Assembly: GCA_016793885.1 (NCBI GenBank)
Contig: JAEUHE010000124.1
Location: 1 to 56,065, forward strand
Direction of reading: 5' to 3'
DNA from: Verrucomicrobiales bacterium
GTDB lineage: Bacteria; Verrucomicrobiota; Verrucomicrobiia; Limisphaerales; UBA11320
Length of the DNA stretch: 56,065 nucleotides
In this document: positions 19,401-30,152 of the stretch, piece after piece
How positions within the stretch are numbered: the stretch's first letter is position 1
Layout: each line of letters opens with the position of its first letter
Notes under the pieces: model-generated
What the model saw: the letters and a program-made list of their open reading frames with translations, nothing else
Told to the model about the DNA's origin: nothing
The model's database searches: none
Position numbers and translations under genes: made by a program

Positions 19401-19781
19401 AATTCCATCACGGTTCAGATCGCGAAGCCATCGCGCGTTCTCGATGCTGTGTGCCGCGGACATCTTGTCGTGAAAGAACCTCCGGAGATCATGCACTGAC
19501 TGATTGGAAAGATCATCGACGATCCAGGACTGATGACTTCGGATATCAATGTCTACCGTGCTTCGGCGCACAGTCTCAACGACATAGCAGCGTCCCTGAT
19601 CGTCGAACGAGAACGCCACCGGATTCTTGAGCATCGGTTCACGAGCCCACAGCGACAGCTTAAGTCCTGATCGAGGGGAAATCGCCACGCCTGGTGTGGA
19701 GGAGGGTTGAGCCCAGCCCTGGAGGGCCAGCAGAAGCAAGCCGAGCCCATAGTGGAGCGGTTTGGGGGAATTCATAGCCAT
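16458..19781 (-). CDS. PVC-type dehydrogenase with HEAT repeats and haem domain
   Basis: A secreted protein of 1107 residues typical of Planctomycetes and Verrucomicrobia. After a signal peptide (LLLLALQGWAQ) comes a sugar-dehydrogenase-like beta-propeller (about residues 35-480, with NPVAFSFDDQGRCYVVET and FATGLRNPQEIAFDE). HEAT repeats follow (about 480-900, e.g. DPDPEIRAQAAKLAG). A class-I cytochrome c domain closes it, with CVRCH near residue 978 and a probable distal Met in SMPPMGD. Such proteins are presumed periplasmic oxidases of sugars or alcohols passing electrons to the attached haem. The natural substrate is unknown for the family. The ATGs at 19781 and 19775 are both possible starts. 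Confidence 0.88.
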   Translation of the reverse strand: MAMNSPKPLHYGLGLLLLALQGWAQPSSTPGVAISPRSGLKLSLWAREPMLKNPVAFSFDDQGRCYVVETVRRSTVDIDIRSHQSWIVDDLSNQSVHDLRRFFHDKMSAAHSIENARWLRDLNRDGIHDWQDLTMVRERVHLLQDTQGQGKADRTQVFAEGFNEEIGGVIAGVMPWGKDVLVTAYPSLWRLRDTSADGVAELQESMFRGFGVHAAFDGHDLHGLTVGPEGKIYFSVGDNGFSVTNQEGRLLHSPNTGGVLRMNPDGSDLEIFATGLRNPQEIAFDEFGNLFSVDNDGDLEDERERFVYIAEGSDSGWRLHWQFRDAGWAKFTHQPNYNPWIAEKMWIPHHSAQPAHITPPILNYSVGPGSIKYNPGTALNESYRRYFFLVQFPVQKVTAFQAQPKGASFEMVNEHVLLSGMMASALNFSPDGALFVADWDGMWEPNDKGAIWRLDDPREAGSPLRVEVRRLLSVGLNATSIEELALLLGHPDQRVRQRAQFELVTRGAKSTLLEVARTASAARLARVHALWGLGQCGRSFDADPLPFSDPDPEIRAQAAKLAGDLRLPVAGRLARSLDDESPRVRYHAAVALGKIANASAFPQLVGMLANNANQDPLLRHAGVMGLAGIGDESALKALAGHASVDVRRAAVLALRRLSSPMVAEFLRDRDAVIRYEAIRAVHDDFSIPAALPALAAMLDTAEMGAEEGAVRRLLNANLRLGSEAGAERLLRYALDPSHPESLRAEATECLAVWERRPYLDRVEGLVRSLGDRPAGLGDRLLQQNLNRLLNGAGLTLSRVLTQVILQNRLEADPELFAGWAVSTNQPSAVKSHALELLSQRDYVRLPALLAQAWVSGDPAVRLTTLRLLATKSPQDFLSTVTRAGQSLSVREQQLMLRLLAPLSERQAVEILDRYLTDAHAGRLAPELVLDVLQAARGRSEPLLQTKLSAFEAMLPASDPLSRFRPSLQGGDVTSGREIFKTHASAQCVRCHEAGGDGYQAGPVLKGIGAKVSREYLLESLVDPGRRIAEGFVTISLALRDGEVMDGIRVRETADGIVLRLSSGEIREIPRRDIGKESSSSLSSMPPMGDVLTLFELRDVIAYLASLK

Positions 19782-19840
19782 GACCTGAACCTAATCCGTC
19801 TGGTCGCAGGCCCCTATGGAGCATGAGCCTTGGAAAAAGG

Positions 19841-19869
19841 TCGATAATGGGAGTTTCATCCGCCTGCAA
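19841..19869 (-). promoter_or_regulatory. Candidate promoter for the PVC dehydrogenase
   Basis: On the minus strand TTGCAG (19869-19864) and TATCGA (19846-19841) are 17 nt apart, about 60 nt before the start at 19781. The -10 match is weak. Confidence 0.25.
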
Positions 19870-20056
19870 TAGTGATTACTAGGGGGTTTGGCAAGGGGGA
19901 TTCCCAGTGCCCAGCGCGAGCCGAACCGTCCTTCGTCAAAGCCCGACGGCGGCGTGTTTTAGGTTCGGAGCCCTGGTTGGCCGACCTGACACCCTCCTGC
20001 CGACCCTACGGAGGGTGGACCTCCCCCTCCCCCCGCTTAATATTTTAACTGCGCCG

Positions 20057-20084
20057 TTGACTCCACAGGCCTCTTTGTTAGGTT
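20057..20084 (+). promoter_or_regulatory. Candidate promoter of ppdK
   Basis: TTGACT (20057-20062) and TAGGTT (20079-20084) are spaced by 16 nt, about 70 nt before the ppdK ATG. Confidence 0.35.
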
Positions 20085-20155
20085 CGCGACTCGTTTTTCG
20101 CGGAGTTTTCCGACGCAACGCAATTTGCAAGTGTGCAGCAGACCTACTGAGATTT

Positions 20156-22924
<2,769 letters not shown>

Positions 22925-22943
22925 GGCGTTGAGCCCTCTTACA

Positions 22944-22976
22944 GGCCGCTCTGGCTAGCCCGGAGCGGCCCTTTTT
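22944..22976 (+). terminator. Intrinsic terminator after ppdK
   Basis: GGCCGCTC (22944-22951) pairs perfectly with GAGCGGCC (22963-22970), followed by CTTTTTATT. This is a textbook Rho-independent terminator 20 nt after the ppdK stop. Confidence 0.88.
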
Positions 22977-23060
22977 ATTGCCCGGATAGGACCACTGAGA
23001 CAGGTGCGATCAACGGTTGATGCATCACCGCCCACTCCGGCCGAGCTCCCCATTTTGGCA

Positions 23061-23089
23061 TTTACCCGCAAGGGCTTTCGCCGTAAATA
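23061..23089 (+). promoter_or_regulatory. Candidate promoter of the histidine kinase
   Basis: TTTACC (23061-23066) and TAAATA (23084-23089) have an ideal 17-nt spacer. The kinase ATG at 23099 is only 10 nt beyond the -10 box, so the message would be almost leaderless. Confidence 0.4.
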
Positions 23090-23098
23090 TATGCGGCA

Positions 23099-25402
23099 AT
23101 GCCCACCCCAGCATCCAGCGGCTTATCACGCAGGCACCCCCTGCTCCCAGCAACGATCGTGTTGGCTGTCTGCCTGGTCCTAACTGCGGGATTGTCCTGG
23201 ATGGTCCATCGCACGACCCAGGCCTGGGAGGTCGAACGATTTGAAGCCCTCTGCGCTTCGGCCTACCGCAACCTGGCGAACAGCGTCGAGTACGAACTCA
23301 ACGCCATCCGCGCAGTCCAGGGCCTATTGCATACCACAGGCGGCCTTACCGAGGAACAGTGGAAGCGATTCCTACCCAGCCTTAACTGGAGGCGCAATTA
23401 TCCCAACTTGCTCAGCATGGGTTACGCGGATTGGTCGACCGACTCGCGGCTAACAACACCCCAATGCCGGGTAAAGGTGATCGACTCAAGAATCCCTAAG
23501 GCTGGCTTCGAACCTGGAACGGATCTGGCCAGCGATCCCGACCTCCTGACGGCGATGTTCAAGGCCGCCGATTCCACCTCTCCGGCTTCCTCAACCGTCC
23601 GTCCATTCACTTTAGCGAATACGAATGGGACCGTCCAAGGGAGCTTACTTTTCCTCCCAGTGTATGCCAGCGGCACCATCCCTCGGCCAGGTCCGGAACG
23701 GCGCACCGGGCTTAAGGGCTTCGCGTTCACCGCCTTGATCGCCGTCAACGAATACCGGACCCTCCTCTCCTCCCAATCCAACCAGGTGGTTCACATCGAG
23801 ATTGAAGACCTTCCCGCCGGCCACCCCGGGGTGAAGCCCGGAGGAAATCGACCAACTCCCGTCGTGCGATTGCCGGATGGACGCCTCGAGCAAACCCTAG
23901 TGACTCCGGGAATCGGCAGGGTCTGGAAGCTTCGTTTTAACACCGATTCCAACTTTCCACGTGACTCGTCCCGGCACTTCCCGTGGGTGGTGGCTATCGT
24001 TGGCGGTCTCACCACCCTCATGCTATTCGGTTGGCTCCGAAACCAGGCGCGCGAGAAAACGAAATCCGATGAATGGAACCAGCGGATCCGTCAAATCAAC
24101 GAAGCTCTCGAGCAACGCATCGACGAACGAACTCGCGAACTGACCCAGGCCAATCAGCAACTTCAGTCCGAAGTAGCCATCCGCACGGAATCGCAGGAGA
24201 TGCTCACTCAGATGGAGGAGCTATACCGCCGCTGCATCGGCGTGGCCAATGCCGTCCCATACAGCCGCGACTACCGCACCGAAAGCTTTACCTTCGTCGG
24301 AGAGGGAATCTTCCAGATCACCGGCTATTCCCCTCACGAGATGACACCACAAATCTGGGAGACTTTGGTGGAGGATTCCCAGCTCCAAGGCGAACTGGCG
24401 GGACTCAGCGTGGAGGAAGGAATCCGTCGAGCGCGCGCGGGAGAGTTCAAGTACTGGCGGGACGACTGCCGAATTCGAACTCGGGATGGAAACACTCGCT
24501 GGGTGAGCGATGCCTCCGTCGAGGTGTTGGGTCCCGACGGCAAACCGATCGGTTCGGTAGGGATTCTTCAAGACATCACGGAGCGGAAACGCGCGGAGGT
24601 GGAGCTAACCAAGTCGCTGCAGCTCGAGCGCGAGCTGGGGCAGCTCAAAACAAACTTCGTCGCGACTGTATCCCATGAGTTCCGAACTCCCCTGGGCATC
24701 ATTATCTCGTCCGCTCAGATCCTCGAACGTTACCAGGAACGACTCTCCCCCGAGGCGCGCACGGAGCATCTGCACAGCATCCGCGATGCTGTCATGACGA
24801 TGGCCCGGATGATGGAGGATGTCCTCGTCCTTAGCCGAGCCGACGCCGGCAAGCTGGAGTACCACACGCGAGAACTGGATCTCATCGAACTTTGTCGCAC
24901 GATTATTGATGAGACGCTGGTTTCCACCGGGCGGCGCTGTCCCATCACGTTCCTACCGGAGGGAGATGATCTCAGGCAAGCCAAGGGCGATGAAACGCTT
25001 GTGCGTCACATCCTGAGCAATTTGGTCTCTAACGCGGTGAAGTATTCCTCGGCCGGATCAACAGTGACGGTCCACCTGCGCAAACAGGGCTCGGATGGCA
25101 TCATTGAGGTGCGCGACCAGGGGCGTGGCATCCCCCCTCACGAAAAGGATCGCATCTTCGAAGCCTTCCACCGAGCTTCCAACACCGAAGGTGTTCCCGG
25201 CACCGGGCTTGGACTGGTGATCGTCAAGCGCTGCGTGGACTTGCATGGCGGGGAGATCCGCTACCAGAGCCAGGAGAATGTCGGAACAGAGTTCGTGGTG
25301 CAGCTGCCGCTCTTCGCCCCGCAATCCTCACTCGTCACTCGTCACTCCCCTACCTCAGGGTCTGCAGGAATGCTTGGATATCCTCAAGCTCCTGTGGGCT
25401 GA
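23099..25402 (+). CDS. CHASE-PAS hybrid sensor histidine kinase
   Basis: A 767-residue membrane sensor kinase. A TM helix (about residues 17-36) precedes a periplasmic CHASE domain (about 55-270), which binds small ligands in other proteins. A second TM helix (about 295-312), a coiled coil (ALEQRIDERTRELTQANQQL) and a PAS domain (about 370-495, ending GILQDITERKRAE) follow. HisKA carries the phospho-accepting His in VSHEFRTP. HATPase_c has the N box (SNLVSNAVKYS), G1 (DQGRGIPP) and G2 (GTGLGL). No receiver domain or response-regulator gene is nearby, so it is an orphan. Its 3' end overlaps the opposite gene's 3' end by 53 bp and contains a heptamer repeat, so the last about 25 residues may be an appended tail. 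Confidence 0.9.
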   Translation: MPTPASSGLSRRHPLLPATIVLAVCLVLTAGLSWMVHRTTQAWEVERFEALCASAYRNLANSVEYELNAIRAVQGLLHTTGGLTEEQWKRFLPSLNWRRNYPNLLSMGYADWSTDSRLTTPQCRVKVIDSRIPKAGFEPGTDLASDPDLLTAMFKAADSTSPASSTVRPFTLANTNGTVQGSLLFLPVYASGTIPRPGPERRTGLKGFAFTALIAVNEYRTLLSSQSNQVVHIEIEDLPAGHPGVKPGGNRPTPVVRLPDGRLEQTLVTPGIGRVWKLRFNTDSNFPRDSSRHFPWVVAIVGGLTTLMLFGWLRNQAREKTKSDEWNQRIRQINEALEQRIDERTRELTQANQQLQSEVAIRTESQEMLTQMEELYRRCIGVANAVPYSRDYRTESFTFVGEGIFQITGYSPHEMTPQIWETLVEDSQLQGELAGLSVEEGIRRARAGEFKYWRDDCRIRTRDGNTRWVSDASVEVLGPDGKPIGSVGILQDITERKRAEVELTKSLQLERELGQLKTNFVATVSHEFRTPLGIIISSAQILERYQERLSPEARTEHLHSIRDAVMTMARMMEDVLVLSRADAGKLEYHTRELDLIELCRTIIDETLVSTGRRCPITFLPEGDDLRQAKGDETLVRHILSNLVSNAVKYSSAGSTVTVHLRKQGSDGIIEVRDQGRGIPPHEKDRIFEAFHRASNTEGVPGTGLGLVIVKRCVDLHGGEIRYQSQENVGTEFVVQLPLFAPQSSLVTRHSPTSGSAGMLGYPQAPVG
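25329..25349. repeat. Heptamer tandem repeat, CACTCGT type
   Basis: Two perfect CACTCGT units (25329-25335, 25336-25342) are followed by CACTCCC. The same heptamer family forms the longer tract at 42228-42273. It lies in the 3' end of the kinase gene, directly before the convergent gene's stop. Confidence 0.6.
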
Positions 25403-28280
25403 AGATGTCCGCCATCGGCGGCATCGGCGAGAGCCCGGTACCTTCGAAGCCTTGAGCCAGAACTTTGCTCGGCTCCAAGAGACTTTCCTTGATATAGGTG
25501 CGGTCTTTGCGAGTGGCGATGCCATCCAGAGCCGGGCCGACCGTGCTGCCATTACCTTTGATCGTGTGGCACAGGATGCAGCGGGCGGTATGATTGTAAA
25601 CGATGTGTTCCCCGCGTTTCACGTCCCCAGCCGTGACCATGGATGCCGCATCATCCAAGGGCAGGAGTTCGCAGAACTTGATGTCATCAAAGTATCCCTC
25701 ACCCCGAGCGACGAAGAGGATGTTCAGGCTGGCCAAGGGAGCCGATCCGCTGTTGTAGGTAGCCTCGACCAACTGCCAATCTCCATCGCGCGTTACCCGC
25801 TCCGTCTCCGCTCGGTTGATGTGATCATTGAAGCTGATCTTACCTCGAAGGCCCTTCCCTTTCACCCAGCCGGAAAGACGGTAATCAGTATTGGGCTTGA
25901 GCTGGACGTCAGCGTAAAGGCTGGAATCCGCATCGCCCGTGGCTGTGCAACGAACGGCGACCGAACCCGAGCGAACCTGGCCCGCACCCCGCACGACCTC
26001 CCACTTGGCGGTCTGGTTCGCCGGACGGTTCCCGTAGTCGCGACGTTTCCAGCCCTCGGGCAATCCATCGGCCCCGACAGTCTCCAACCCGGGATTGGCG
26101 AGCAGGTTCGGTCCCTCTTTGAACAGCTCTGTATGATGCTTCTTGCTCAGCAGACGAATGCCCTCCCTAAGCCATTCGTCGGATCGATGGACCGGATTGC
26201 GCGCCAGGGTGCCGACCAGGGTCTGAACTTCCGGGGTCGTTTGGAACTCCGAGAGCTTAACCAGAGCCGCGGAGCGCGTCAGGAGATCCGGATCGCTGAC
26301 CACGCCTGCGCTGAAGAAGGAAGTACGAGCCTCGTCATCGTTGCCCAAGGCGCGAACAGCATTGCGTCGCAACGCGGAGTCCTTGGCCAGCAACGCCGCG
26401 CGAAGGGTCGCGCTGTCCAACTGCCCAATGCCGCGCAAGCTCCACAGGGCGTGGATGGCACCCACCCCAGTCTCTCGCGCTGTCACCAGCTGTCGCAGCC
26501 CGCCCGCGACACCCGAACGTTTACCCTCCACCAAAAGACGTTGCGCTGTCAGACGCCAAAATGGATTGGGATGCGACAACGACCGGACCAACTCATCATC
26601 CGAGGCTCCCTTCAGCGATTTCGGAGCCGCCTTCTTGGCCTGATCCCAGACCACCCGATACACCCGGCCGCGCACGTGGTCGCGGAGCGGGTTCTCGTGC
26701 GCTCCACCCACACCGGTCTTGGCATCATACCCACCACGAGAAACACTGGGGGTAGGATTGTGCTGAATGATGAAATTTTGCCAGTCCGCGAACCAAACGG
26801 CACCATCCGGCCCGACTTCCGCAAAGACCGGAGACATCCATTCGTCCGTGCTGGCCACCAGATTAAAACCGTCCTTAGCCGTATAGCCTGCCCCCTTCGC
26901 CCGAACATCCATGAGGCCGATCGTCTTCATGGTGGGCTCACACACCATGGCCATCCCCTGGAACCGCGCGGGCAGCTGATCGGAGTAAATGAAAGCGCTG
27001 CCGGCCGCCGCAGTGTATCCGCCAAACACATCCACTTGCCGATAATTGGGGGTGATGGTGTGTACTCGATCCTCCTCGTTGATCTTCTTGGCGGTTAGCC
27101 CACGCGTACCGGCGGGATAGGCGGTCGCGGGGATCCCCCCGTAAAAGATCGGCGCGCCGTTGGCTGTGCCGCCAAACTGATCCCCGAACTCATTGGCGCT
27201 GTGGCCCCAGCTGTTGTTCGAGAACTGATGCAAGAACTCCAGGGCGGACCCGTCCGCCTGGAAACGGAAGGTGCCCATCGCGAACTGCTTGCGAACTCCG
27301 CCCACGGAGCCGCTGAAACCGGAGTATCCCACGCAACCATAGAGCCAGTTGTCATGGCCGTAGTGCAGGTTGTTCGCCTGAGCATGAGTGTCACCGATAC
27401 CCCACCCTTCCATGATCACCTCGCGGACATCCGCCTTATCATCTCCATTGGTATCCTTCAAAAAGAGCAATCGTGGAGGCTGAGTAACCACCACCCCTCC
27501 ATTCACAAACACCAAACTGGTCGGGATGTTCAATTTGTCCGCGAAAACTGTAAATCGATCCGCGCGTCCATCACCGTCAGTATCCTCGCAGATCTTGATG
27601 GTATCGTTGCCCTCGCCAGTCGGCTTGACCTCATGCGGATAATCACGAGTTTCGCAAACCCATAGCCGCCCCCGTTCATCCCAGGCCATTCCGATGGGCT
27701 TGGCAATGTCAGGCTCGCTGGCAAAGAGCTCCAACCGCAGATCCACCGGGACCTGCGTGCGCTCCCGACTGCCTTTCTCGTTGAACGGATGTTGAAACGT
27801 AATCGCTTTCGGTCGGTTCTCGTAATTGGCAACGTTAGAATCCGGCTCACGTCGCTCGGGCTCGCGCTGCGCCAGAAACTTCTCCCAGCCCTGCTGCCGA
27901 ACCCCGCCCACTGCGGTTAGGATCTGACCGCGCAAAGCAGTCAAAAACTCAGGACTCGACCAGGCCCTGCTGTCGCCCGTGAAAGTAACCTTGAAAACCC
28001 GATCCGCTGCCTGGCCGAAGAGAAACCCAGCGGCCGGGGGTGCGGAGGCATCGAACAAGATGGCATCAAATCGGGCCAATAGATCGGGTGTAAGCCATTT
28101 GGGTTCAGAAAGGTAATCAAACCAAATCGCGTCCCTCCCCAGCTCTCGCATCACCACATGGCAATGGCTCCGTGAAGGCTCAGATCCGTCCCCCAAGAAG
28201 AGGACACGAAGCGGGCCCGATGCCGCCTCGACTCCGTAGGATGAAGCCCAAAGCAACGCGTAAAGTAGCAGAGATTTCAT
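25350..28280 (-). CDS. ThuA-like, PVC dehydrogenase and haem fusion
   Basis: A secreted protein of 976 residues. After a signal peptide (MKSLLLYALLWASSYGVEA) comes a short ThuA-like module (about residues 23-150, PLRVLFLGDGSEPSRSHCH). A dehydrogenase-type propeller follows (about 175-560, IGMAWDERGRLWVCETRDYP), then HEAT-like repeats (about 560-720). A carbohydrate-binding-like beta-sandwich comes next (about 735-880, NLLANPGLETVGADGLPEGW), and a cytochrome c domain closes it (CILCHTIKGNGS, distal Met in SPMPPMAD). It probably oxidises a sugar-like substrate in the periplasm or at the cell surface and passes electrons to its own haem. It is a paralogue in architecture of the protein at 16458. 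It converges on and overlaps the kinase gene. Confidence 0.85.
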   Translation of the reverse strand: MKSLLLYALLWASSYGVEAASGPLRVLFLGDGSEPSRSHCHVVMRELGRDAIWFDYLSEPKWLTPDLLARFDAILFDASAPPAAGFLFGQAADRVFKVTFTGDSRAWSSPEFLTALRGQILTAVGGVRQQGWEKFLAQREPERREPDSNVANYENRPKAITFQHPFNEKGSRERTQVPVDLRLELFASEPDIAKPIGMAWDERGRLWVCETRDYPHEVKPTGEGNDTIKICEDTDGDGRADRFTVFADKLNIPTSLVFVNGGVVVTQPPRLLFLKDTNGDDKADVREVIMEGWGIGDTHAQANNLHYGHDNWLYGCVGYSGFSGSVGGVRKQFAMGTFRFQADGSALEFLHQFSNNSWGHSANEFGDQFGGTANGAPIFYGGIPATAYPAGTRGLTAKKINEEDRVHTITPNYRQVDVFGGYTAAAGSAFIYSDQLPARFQGMAMVCEPTMKTIGLMDVRAKGAGYTAKDGFNLVASTDEWMSPVFAEVGPDGAVWFADWQNFIIQHNPTPSVSRGGYDAKTGVGGAHENPLRDHVRGRVYRVVWDQAKKAAPKSLKGASDDELVRSLSHPNPFWRLTAQRLLVEGKRSGVAGGLRQLVTARETGVGAIHALWSLRGIGQLDSATLRAALLAKDSALRRNAVRALGNDDEARTSFFSAGVVSDPDLLTRSAALVKLSEFQTTPEVQTLVGTLARNPVHRSDEWLREGIRLLSKKHHTELFKEGPNLLANPGLETVGADGLPEGWKRRDYGNRPANQTAKWEVVRGAGQVRSGSVAVRCTATGDADSSLYADVQLKPNTDYRLSGWVKGKGLRGKISFNDHINRAETERVTRDGDWQLVEATYNSGSAPLASLNILFVARGEGYFDDIKFCELLPLDDAASMVTAGDVKRGEHIVYNHTARCILCHTIKGNGSTVGPALDGIATRKDRTYIKESLLEPSKVLAQGFEGTGLSPMPPMADIFSPQELEDIQAFLQTLR

Positions 28281-28489
28281 GGTTCAGTGCAGTGCGCGCA
28301 AAGGCAATCAGACTTCAAGAGAGGTGACCAGCCAAAAGAAGCTCAGGGAGGGGCTTTCAGGAAAGTGTTTGGAAACCGATAAGTGGAGAGAAACGGCTGA
28401 TTCCCGAGCGGCCTCGGATCCACGCACGGGATATCAGGCTGGGTGAAAAGGCGGTGAACGGACGAAGTCTCAGGAACAACAGTTGAGAT

Positions 28490-30145
28490 ATGAAGTTAAG
28501 CTCGAAATTGATGGTAGGGTTTGCAGTGCCCATGTTCACCCTGATCGCCCTGGTCGCCGGAACACGCTATAGCCTCTCACAGCTTCAACACGGGATCACC
28601 GAGGCACAAACGCAGGCGCACTCCAGCTTCGAGCATGCGATGAAGGCGCAGTCCATGCGCTATGACGTCGTGCAAGTGCAACAATTCCTCACGGATGTTT
28701 CCGCGACTCGGGCACAGGATGGTTTGAGCGATGGTTTCGAAAAGTCAGAACACTTTAGGAAATCCTTCCTCACCAACCTTGAGGAGTTCGGCAGAACATG
28801 CCAGCAGGGAGACTCGGAGCAGCTCCGTCAGCGCCTGAAGACGCTCCGCAGCGCTTTCGAGGCGTGGCATGCCGAGGCGGTCACAATGGCCAAAGCTTAT
28901 GTGACCAACGGGACTACCGCCGGCAATGCGTTAATGGGGAAAGTGGACGCGACGGCTGCGAAGCTGACGGAGGAGTTGGAGCCGTTCGTTCGGGAGCACA
29001 GTAAAGAGGCTGACGGAGTCGTCACAGTACTCACCGCAACCACGGAGCGAATCAGGTTCTGGTTTCTCGCCATCTCCTCTGTGGTCACGCTCGGCTGCTT
29101 CCCGGTCATCGTCTGGCTCCTCCGATCGGTGTCAAAACCCGTGCAAAAGACATCGAACGATCTTAAGATCATTGCCACTCACCTGACCTCAGCAGCGGCC
29201 GAGATCGGTCGCGCGAATCAAAGCCTCGCCGAGGGCGCCAATTCTCAGGCGGCATCGCTGGAGCAGACCAGCGCGTCGCTTGAGGAGATCTCCAGCATGA
29301 CCGCGAGAACCGCCGAGCAGTCCAAGGAAGGGCAGGCTCAGGCGAAACAGGCGCGCTCGAGCACCGAATCGGGCGCCGCCGCGGTCCAGGAGATGTCTCA
29401 GAGCATGCAGGTCTCCAAACTGGCCGCAGAACAAATGCAGGCCGCCTTGTTCGATCTCCAGACTTCGTCCACAGAAGTGGCGAAGATTATCAAGACCATC
29501 GATGAGATCGCGTTCCAGACAAACATCCTGGCACTCAACGCCGCCGTGGAAGCCGCGCGTGCGGGAGAGGCTGGACTCGGATTCGCCGTGGTTGCTGACG
29601 AGGTGAGAAACCTAGCCCACCGCAGCGCCCAGGCGGCCAAGGAAACCGCCACCCGCATTCGATCGTCCATCAACAAAAGCGAAGGCGCGCAGTTGGCCAG
29701 CCAAAAGCTCCATGAAAGTCTAAACGCCACCGAAAAGCAGGCCGCGGCGGTAGCCAGTGGATTGGAAGGGATCACTCAGAACATCCGCACCCTGGATAAA
29801 ACCGTTCAGGACATCGCCTGCGCCACCAGCGAGCAGAGTCAAGGAATCCGCCAGATCAATTCTGCCGTAAGCCAGATCGACAAAGTGACTCAGAACACCG
29901 CTGCCCAAGCGCAGATCAGCGCCGCAGCTGCCGATCAGGCAAGAATACAGGTGGAACGCCTGAATGCCGCGCTCGGCCAGTTGCGATCACTGGTAGAGGG
30001 ACAGTTCCACAGCGATTACGTTCTAGAAACCCAGGCGGAACCACCGGCTCAGCTGAACCTCCCCCGCCACATCGAGCCGACGAGTTTGTCGGGCTCGTCC
30101 TCCACTTTAGTGTCCAGCAGCGCCTCGAACGACAAACATTTCTAA
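28490..30145 (+). CDS. Methyl-accepting chemotaxis protein
   Basis: A 551-residue chemoreceptor with TM1 (about residues 8-27), a helical periplasmic sensor of about 155 residues in the four-helix-bundle style, and TM2 (about 185-210). A short HAMP-like segment and a long coiled-coil signalling domain follow. The CheA/CheW-binding tip reads [20 protein letters not shown] then [20 protein letters not shown], with GLG for the usual GRG/GKG. Flanking Gln/Glu-rich helices contain likely methylation sites. No che or flagellar genes are in the window, so its array partner is elsewhere. The C-terminal about 50 residues are disordered and Ser/Pro-rich, without an obvious CheR-binding pentapeptide. 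Confidence 0.9.
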   Translation: MKLSSKLMVGFAVPMFTLIALVAGTRYSLSQLQHGITEAQTQAHSSFEHAMKAQSMRYDVVQVQQFLTDVSATRAQDGLSDGFEKSEHFRKSFLTNLEEFGRTCQQGDSEQLRQRLKTLRSAFEAWHAEAVTMAKAYVTNGTTAGNALMGKVDATAAKLTEELEPFVREHSKEADGVVTVLTATTERIRFWFLAISSVVTLGCFPVIVWLLRSVSKPVQKTSNDLKIIATHLTSAAAEIGRANQSLAEGANSQAASLEQTSASLEEISSMTARTAEQSKEGQAQAKQARSSTESGAAAVQEMSQSMQVSKLAAEQMQAALFDLQTSSTEVAKIIKTIDEIAFQTNILALNAAVEAARAGEAGLGFAVVADEVRNLAHRSAQAAKETATRIRSSINKSEGAQLASQKLHESLNATEKQAAAVASGLEGITQNIRTLDKTVQDIACATSEQSQGIRQINSAVSQIDKVTQNTAAQAQISAAAADQARIQVERLNAALGQLRSLVEGQFHSDYVLETQAEPPAQLNLPRHIEPTSLSGSSSTLVSSSASNDKHF

Positions 30146-30152
30146 AGGCCTG

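Larger units (their letters stand above)
19782..20155. other. Divergent regulatory region before ppdK
   Basis: This 374-bp non-coding region separates the PVC dehydrogenase from ppdK. It has an 8-bp inverted repeat, CACCCTCC (19990-19997) with GGAGGGTG (20010-20017). An alternative pairing, GGAGG (20010-20014) with CCTCC (20020-20024), excludes it. A pyrimidine-rich run and candidate promoters on each strand are also present. I see no gene; the open frame running in from 19907 has no coding character before the ppdK ATG. Confidence 0.45.

Noticed and set aside
25245-27098. 617-codon plus-strand frame opposite the ThuA-like/PVC protein
   Set aside because: It is antisense of a gene with clear domains and its composition is non-coding.
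28355-28385. ACCGATAA resembling a sigma-28 -10 box before the chemotaxis receptor
   Set aside because: No TAAAGTTT-like -35 is found at the required 11-nt spacing.
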